Origin: Sphingomonas sp.
GTDB taxonomy: Bacteria; Pseudomonadota; Alphaproteobacteria; Sphingomonadales; Sphingomonadaceae
Assembly: GCA_019247755.1 (NCBI GenBank)
Contig: JAFBAM010000152.1
Location: forward strand, 1-13,452
DNA: 13,452 bases
Direction: 5' to 3'
The number at the start of each line of letters is the position of its first letter. Position 1 is the stretch's first letter. Position numbers and translations under genes: made by a program. Shown in pieces: positions 6,259-10,518 of this stretch. The notes beneath the pieces were generated by a model. That model saw only the letters and a list, made by a program, of their open reading frames with translations, searched no databases and had not been told where the DNA came from.

Positions 6259-6290
6259 TCATGCGTCCGGGTTTATATCCGGACGCATGA
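6259..6290 (+). promoter_or_regulatory. Hairpin sequestering a start codon, with a 9-codon upstream frame
   Basis: TCATGCGTCCGG (6259-6270) and CCGGACGCATGA (6279-6290) form a perfect 12-bp inverted repeat around the 8-nt loop GTTTATAT. The ATG of the secreted-protein gene (6287-6289) lies inside the right arm, so in RNA the start codon would be paired. The left arm also holds an ATG that opens a 9-codon frame (MRPGLYPDA), whose TGA at 6288-6290 overlaps the main ATG as ATGA. No T-run follows on either strand, so it is not a typical terminator. The loop contains TATATC, which could alternatively be a -10 element giving a leaderless or nearly leaderless mRNA. Confidence 0.6.
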
Positions 6291-6631
6291 AAAGACTCGT
6301 CCTCATCGTCGCTGCGCTGGCGGCGTTTAGCTCACCCGCGATTGCGGGCGGGGCGTCGGACTTCACGCTGGTCAACGCGACGGGCGTCAGCCTGACCCAG
6401 CTCTCGATCCGCCGTGCGGGTACGGCGGACTGGAAGCCGCTCGGAACCGCACCCTCGGCCGGGGCGCGGAGCTCGATGAAATTCAGCGATCCGGATTGCG
6501 CGTTCGATATCCGCGCCAATGTCGACGGCAAGGGCCCGATTACCTGGGCGGGCGTCAATCTCTGCGGTGCGAAGTCCGTGACATTGAACCACGGCGGTTC
6601 GGCAGGCGCGTGGGTCGATTACGACCAGTGA
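6287..6631 (+). CDS. Small secreted/periplasmic protein with two cysteines, function unknown
   Basis: This is a 114-residue protein with a clean Sec signal: two positive residues, a hydrophobic core, then PAIA before GG, so cleavage is predicted after residue 20. The mature part is about 94 residues, beta-rich, opening DFTLVNATGVSLTQLSIRRAG and ending ITWAGVNLCGAKSVTLN. Cys71 and Cys93 could form one disulfide in the periplasm. The pattern F-x-LVN-x-TG...C-x-(F/Y)-D-I...GVNLC is familiar from uncharacterised alphaproteobacterial exported proteins. No Shine-Dalgarno sequence precedes the ATG, and the start codon sits in the right arm of a perfect hairpin, so translation may be controlled or the message leaderless. 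The 3' end overlaps the convergent membrane-protein frame by 77 bp. Confidence 0.82.
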   Translation: MKRLVLIVAALAAFSSPAIAGGASDFTLVNATGVSLTQLSIRRAGTADWKPLGTAPSAGARSSMKFSDPDCAFDIRANVDGKGPITWAGVNLCGAKSVTLNHGGSAGAWVDYDQ

Positions 6632-6899
6632 CGCTGCGGCGCCGGACGGGAACCCGATAAGCGCCCGCTACGGCCAGCGCCGGCTCCGGCGCCCTCACTG
6701 AATCGAGCAGCTTGCCGCCGGCGAGGAAGACGACGCCGGTGCAGGCGACTGCCAGCAGCCATCCGCCGAAGCCCGGGTATGTGTCGAGATAGTGCCGGCC
6801 GCGCTCAACCGCGCCCAGCGCGATCGCATAGATCACCAGCCACGCCTCGAGGCGCGTCTTGATGATGAAAAGGCGTCCGATCTTCTTGAGCATTGCCAT
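6555..6899 (-). CDS. Small two-helix inner-membrane protein with odd C-terminal extension
   Basis: The first 68 or so residues look like a genuine membrane protein: a basic start (MLKKIGRLFIIKTR), a hydrophobic helix at about 19-33, a short YPGFGG loop, and a second helix at about 46-64 (GWLLAVACTGVVFLAGGKLL). I associate this pattern with short conserved sphingomonad proteins. From about residue 70 the sequence turns into an arginine-rich, low-information tail that runs antisense to the end of the secreted-protein gene for 77 bp. This looks like read-on after loss of the ancestral stop. Two starts are possible, ATG at 6899 or ATG at 6893 (third codon); neither has a strong ribosome binding site. 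A full CtrA box lies about 60-75 bp upstream. Function is unknown. Confidence 0.68.
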   Translation of the reverse strand: MAMLKKIGRLFIIKTRLEAWLVIYAIALGAVERGRHYLDTYPGFGGWLLAVACTGVVFLAGGKLLDSVRAPEPALAVAGAYRVPVRRRSVTGRNRPTRLPNRRGSMSRTSHRRD

Positions 6900-6959
6900 T
6901 CGTTAACGTCTGAACGCGCCGACGGCAGTTTTGAGCCAGAAATTTCCTGATGAACAGGG

Positions 6960-6974
6960 TTAAAATGACCTTAA
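6960..6974 (-). promoter_or_regulatory. Candidate CtrA-binding box (TTAA-N7-TTAA)
   Basis: The minus strand reads TTAAGGTCATTTTAACC, that is TTAA, seven bases, TTAAC, an exact match to the alphaproteobacterial CtrA consensus TTAA-N7-TTAAC. Because GGTTAA (6958-6963) and TTAACC (6971-6976) are inverted, both strands match. It lies 61-75 bp upstream of the ATG at 6899 of the small membrane protein, a plausible distance for an activator site over the -35 region. In GC-rich DNA such an AT-only pattern is rare. The same bases could form a 6-bp hairpin after the ast operon, so a termination role is the alternative. Confidence 0.5.
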
Positions 6975-6976
6975 CC

Positions 6977-6993
6977 AAAATCCCGATTTGGGA
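6977..6993 (-). terminator. Weak intrinsic terminator candidate after astB
   Basis: Just after the astB stop, the minus strand reads TCCC-AAATC-GGGA followed directly by TTTT (6977-6980). The stem is only 4 bp (5 with a G-T pair) and the T-run is short, so efficiency would be low. The GGTTAA/TTAACC palindrome follows immediately and might help. It is the only terminator-like structure between the ast operon and the next minus-strand gene. Confidence 0.35.
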
Positions 6994-7000
6994 CGGGTGC

Positions 7001-8251
7001 TCAGTTCAGTTCGGAAAGGTCGAGCGCTTCAAGCAGCGCTGAGCGCGCACGCTCGATGTCGGCGACCAGCGCCGGCTGCTGCAGATCGTCATGATGGATC
7101 TGCTCGGGCCAGTGAGCGCCGATAACGGCGGCGAGCGCGTCGAGCTTCGCTGCGTCCACCATGAAGCGCTGGTCGACGGTGGCCGGATCGGCGACAACAC
7201 GGAGCCGGAGGCAGGCTGGCCCGCCGCCATTGGCCATTGACTGGCGGACGTCGACCACCTCGACGCGGCGGATCGGGCCGTTCGACGCGAGGTGCCGCTC
7301 GATCCAGCTCCAGACGGAAGGCGTTTCGCGCGCTTCGTTCGGAACGATGAGCGTCGGCTGGCCATCGGGCGGCGTCACCAGCTGCGCATTGAACAAATAC
7401 GACTTCACGGCATCCGCGAGCGGCACTTCGGAAGCGGGTACTTCGACATATTCGAAACCCGGTACCTTCGCTTCCAGCGCGCCGACTAACGAGTCCTTGT
7501 CAGCAAACGCCTGTTCGTGCGCGAAAAGTACCCGTTCGTTCGCGACGGCGACGACGTCGTTGTGGAACGCACCCGCGGCAATGGCTTCCTCGGACTGCTG
7601 GGCGAAGATGACGCGGTCAGGCTCAAGGCGATGCAGCCGCGCCAGCGCCTTCGACGCTTCGAGATGCTGGCGTGCCGGGAAGGCGCCGCCGCCGACTCCG
7701 TAGACGAACACCTCGATGCCGGGTTCGCCGTGGCTTGCGGCGAGGCGCATGTGATTGGCCGCGCCTTCGTCGCCGAATGCCGGCGGCACGGGCCCGTGCA
7801 CCGCAAAGGCGTCGCTTGAGAAAGCGAGCCGCAACTGCGCCAGCGTTGCCGGCCACTCATGGCTGCGGTGCGGCATGGTCTTCAGGTTGGCGACGGTCAG
7901 GTGACACCTGCCGTCGGCCGTGTCGGGAGCCGGCGAAACGGTCGCCGCGTTGGCGGCCCACATCGACGAGGCCGACATCGCGTTTGCCGCGAGCACCGGG
8001 TCAGCAGTCTCAATGCTGGCGCCCAGCTCCGCCAGCCACGCATGGTCGGGGCGGGGGTGCGGCAGGAAGATGCCCTGAGCAAGGCCTAGCGCGAGATTGG
8101 CGCGCATCTTGTCGATGCCCTGCAGCGCCGCCGCCCGCGGCTGCGACACCGCGCCGGCATTCTTCGTCGACGCGAGATTGCCGAGGCTGAGCCCGGCGTA
8201 ATTGTGGCTCGGCCCGACGATCCCGTCGAAATTGATCTCGCGCGGACTCAT
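7001..8251 (-). CDS. astB: N-succinylarginine dihydrolase
   Basis: AstB is the second enzyme of the arginine succinyltransferase pathway, converting N2-succinylarginine to N2-succinylornithine with release of two ammonia and CO2. The 416-residue protein starts with the family signature INFDGIVGPSHNYAGLSLGN (6-25). The triad expected for this amidinotransferase-fold hydrolase is present: Glu162 in DEGAANHMRL, His230 in AFHNDVVAVAN and Cys347 in NGGGPACLRLRV. The length is slightly under the E. coli protein (about 447). The ATG lies 3 bp after the astA stop; AAGGA abuts it, so translation is probably coupled. It is the last gene of the minus-strand run and is followed by a weak terminator. Pathway and activity are secure from the motifs. 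Confidence 0.97.
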   Translation of the reverse strand: MSPREINFDGIVGPSHNYAGLSLGNLASTKNAGAVSQPRAAALQGIDKMRANLALGLAQGIFLPHPRPDHAWLAELGASIETADPVLAANAMSASSMWAANAATVSPAPDTADGRCHLTVANLKTMPHRSHEWPATLAQLRLAFSSDAFAVHGPVPPAFGDEGAANHMRLAASHGEPGIEVFVYGVGGGAFPARQHLEASKALARLHRLEPDRVIFAQQSEEAIAAGAFHNDVVAVANERVLFAHEQAFADKDSLVGALEAKVPGFEYVEVPASEVPLADAVKSYLFNAQLVTPPDGQPTLIVPNEARETPSVWSWIERHLASNGPIRRVEVVDVRQSMANGGGPACLRLRVVADPATVDQRFMVDAAKLDALAAVIGAHWPEQIHHDDLQQPALVADIERARSALLEALDLSELN

Positions 8252-8254
8252 TCC

Positions 8255-9271
8255 TTACCGGTCAACCAGCCAAAGTGTCTCGCCGGGCTCGGCGCCGAGC
8301 ATCGATCGGGCCTCGGCATCGATCGAGACCTTCCCGTCGCCACAGTCCGCGACCTTTCCGTAACATGCGACAAAGTCGGCCAGGTGGCCGCTCGCGATCA
8401 GCATCGTCTTGCCATATTCGGAAGGCTCGTCGGCAAGCGTCGCCATATCGCATTCCCTGACGGTTCGGATCTCGTCGGTCCGGGCCGAGACGGTCGGGCC
8501 GCCGTCGAACACGTCGATATAACTGTCCCAGACGAACCCTTCTGTCTCGAGCATCTTGAGCGCCGCTCGTCCGGTTGGATGCGGTTGCCCGATGACTGCC
8601 CGAGCACTCTCGGGGAGCATCGACACATAAATCGGGGTCTTGGGGAAAAGGTCCGCGATGAATTGCGTGCCATGGACCGCGTTGAACTCGTCGGCTTCTG
8701 GAAAAGTCATTCCGAAGAAGCGGCCACCCAGCGCATCCCAGAATGGCGCGTTGCCCGCTTCGTCCATGACACCGCGAAGCTCGGCGATGACCGTGTCGCC
8801 GAAGCGGGCACGGTGCGACTTGATGAACAGGTAGCGGGAACGGGCGAGCAGCATTCCGAGGCCGCCGGCGCGCTCCTGGGGATGAAGGAACAGCCCGCCA
8901 ACCTCGCTGGCGCCATCGAAATCCGTTGTGAGGGTCAGCGTCTGGTTGCGGAAAGTCCGCCCCAGCTCAGCGCTCTTCTGGGTGAGCGTCGAGATCAGAT
9001 AAGAGTAGAAAGGATATTCCGAACCGACTGCGCCGAAGACCTGGCAAGTGCCGATGATCTGATTGTTGGCGACCTTTTCCAGCACGAAGACGTAAAGGTC
9101 GTCGCCGGGCGTATTTCCCTTGCGTGCGAAGCCTTTGGCGCTCCGCTTGAGCTTCGCTTCCAAAGTCGATTTCTCGGCCGGCAGGTTGGTAAAGCCGCCA
9201 CCCGTAAGCTTGGCGAGATTGTAAAAGGCGCGAAGGTCGCTGGTTCGCGCCGCGCGGATCCGGAAGCTCAT
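8255..9271 (-). CDS. astA: Arginine N-succinyltransferase
   Basis: AstA commits arginine to the AST pathway by transferring succinyl from succinyl-CoA to its alpha-amino group. The 338 residues match the usual single-subunit length (about 340). Diagnostic stretches are EVGGLFLHP (123-131) followed by the GNAT-like RAGGLGMLLARSRYLFI, then AELRGVMDEAGNAPFWDALGGRFFGM (about 163-188), where the family has AE-x-RGV-x-DE-x-G-x-x-PFW, and YIDVFDGGPT (251-260). The ATG overlaps the M20 gene's TGA as ATGA and has a good GGAGGG site at 9275-9280, so it is well placed for coupled translation. astB follows after 3 bp. The later-step genes astC and astD are not next to it here. A long frame on the opposite strand is a shadow. 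Confidence 0.97.
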   Translation of the reverse strand: MSFRIRAARTSDLRAFYNLAKLTGGGFTNLPAEKSTLEAKLKRSAKGFARKGNTPGDDLYVFVLEKVANNQIIGTCQVFGAVGSEYPFYSYLISTLTQKSAELGRTFRNQTLTLTTDFDGASEVGGLFLHPQERAGGLGMLLARSRYLFIKSHRARFGDTVIAELRGVMDEAGNAPFWDALGGRFFGMTFPEADEFNAVHGTQFIADLFPKTPIYVSMLPESARAVIGQPHPTGRAALKMLETEGFVWDSYIDVFDGGPTVSARTDEIRTVRECDMATLADEPSEYGKTMLIASGHLADFVACYGKVADCGDGKVSIDAEARSMLGAEPGETLWLVDR

Positions 9272-10476
9272 GCGCCCTCCGTGGCGAGGCGCATGATGGT
9301 CAGCGCGGATAGCGCCGCGCGCTCCGCCAAGGACTCGACGATCAGATATTCCTCCATGCTGTGGATCTTGCCGCCGCGGACACCCATTGTGTCCACCACG
9401 GGTACGCCGCAGGCCGCGATGTTATTGCCATCGCAGACACCACCCGACGGCTGCCAGCCGATCACCTGCCCGAGGTCTTCTCCGGCCTTCTTGACCAGTC
9501 CGAACAAGGCTTCTGCTTCCTCTGACAGCGGCTTGGGCGGGCGGCCGAACCCGCCATGCGCCTCGATGAAGACGTCGTGGGCCGCGGCGGTCTCGTCGAG
9601 CGCCTTGGCGATGAGGCGCGACGCAATCTCCTGGTCGTCGGTGGTTCGCGGCCGGAAATTGACGCGCAGGATGGCGCGGTCGGGGACGACATTGTTCGGC
9701 CCGCCGCCGTCGATCTTCGCCGGGTTGATCGACAGGCCCGGTGTCTTGGACATCGACAGCCGCAGCGCCAGCTCCGATGCGGCGACCACGGCGTTGCGGC
9801 CCTCTTCCGGATTGCGGCCCGCATGCGCCGAGCGGCCCTTGATCACGAAATCGAAATTGCCGCTGCCGGGACGCGCTCCAGCGAGTGTCCCGTCCGGCAG
9901 GGCCGCGGGCTCGTAAGTCAGCGCCGCGCGCTTGCCCTGCGCCGCCTGCGCAAGCAACGCTGCCGATGCCGGCGAGCCGACTTCCTCGTCGCTGTTGATG
10001 ACGACTTCATAGCCGATGCGGTCGGCTAATTTGCTGTGCTCCACGGCCTTCAGCGCGGCGAGCATCACCGCAAGTCCGCCCTTCATGTCGGCAACACCGG
10101 GGCCGCCGAGGACGCCATCTTCGAGCCAGGCGGTTTCCTGGAACGCGTGGTCGGCGCCATAGACGGTGTCCATATGCCCAGTGAGCAGTAGCTGCACCGG
10201 CGCGGTCGGGCGCACCGTGAGGTGGAGGTGGCGGCCGTGCTCGAGGTCGATGCTGCGGCCGGCGCCATCGACCGACTTCACGCTTGCCGGGCGTTCGAGC
10301 CGGATCAGCCCGGGCAGCGCGGCGAACGCATCGACCAAAAGGTCGGCCATCCGCTCCAGGCCGCCAAGATTGCGCGAGCCGCTGTTGAACGCGGCCCACG
10401 ACAGCACCTGATCGAGCATCGGTTCGGCGCCCGCGCGTTCGACGACCGCGCGCTCGCCCGACGATAATAACGCCAT
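9268..10476 (-). CDS. M20-family metallohydrolase (carboxypeptidase G2-like)
   Basis: This 402-residue zinc hydrolase of the M20 family cleaves amide or peptide bonds using two metal ions. The metal and catalytic residues are all visible (numbering from the preferred ATG): His101 in LLTGHMDTVYG, bridging Asp130 in GPGVADMKGG, general base Glu164 and Glu165 in NSDEEVGS, Glu189 in TYEPA, and His372 in GGKIHSMEEYLI. The dimerisation-domain histidine is in GRSAHAGRNPEEG. Order and spacing match carboxypeptidase G2, which removes glutamate from N-acyl-glutamate. A GTG at 10515 would add 13 residues, but that arginine-rich piece looks unlike the family start. It lies between a TonB-dependent receptor and astA (ATGA overlap). 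Likely roles are releasing arginine from peptides or replacing AstE as succinylglutamate desuccinylase; both are inference. No signal peptide is evident. Confidence 0.9.
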   Translation of the reverse strand: MALLSSGERAVVERAGAEPMLDQVLSWAAFNSGSRNLGGLERMADLLVDAFAALPGLIRLERPASVKSVDGAGRSIDLEHGRHLHLTVRPTAPVQLLLTGHMDTVYGADHAFQETAWLEDGVLGGPGVADMKGGLAVMLAALKAVEHSKLADRIGYEVVINSDEEVGSPASAALLAQAAQGKRAALTYEPAALPDGTLAGARPGSGNFDFVIKGRSAHAGRNPEEGRNAVVAASELALRLSMSKTPGLSINPAKIDGGGPNNVVPDRAILRVNFRPRTTDDQEIASRLIAKALDETAAAHDVFIEAHGGFGRPPKPLSEEAEALFGLVKKAGEDLGQVIGWQPSGGVCDGNNIAACGVPVVDTMGVRGGKIHSMEEYLIVESLAERAALSALTIMRLATEGA

Positions 10477-10518
10477 GGCAACGGCTCTAGCCGCGCGCCC
10501 GCCGGAACGCCACACCGG

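Noticed and set aside
6677..6692. Hairpin GCGCCGG-CT-CCGGCGC as a terminator for the secreted-protein gene.
   Set aside because: No T-run follows on either strand, and it falls in GC-rich bases of the opposite open frame, where such palindromes arise by chance.
8204..9916. A 570-codon open frame on the + strand opposite astA and the M20 gene.
   Set aside because: The minus strand here carries unmistakable AstA and M20 motifs. The + frame has no recognisable domain and is the usual long shadow in GC-rich DNA.
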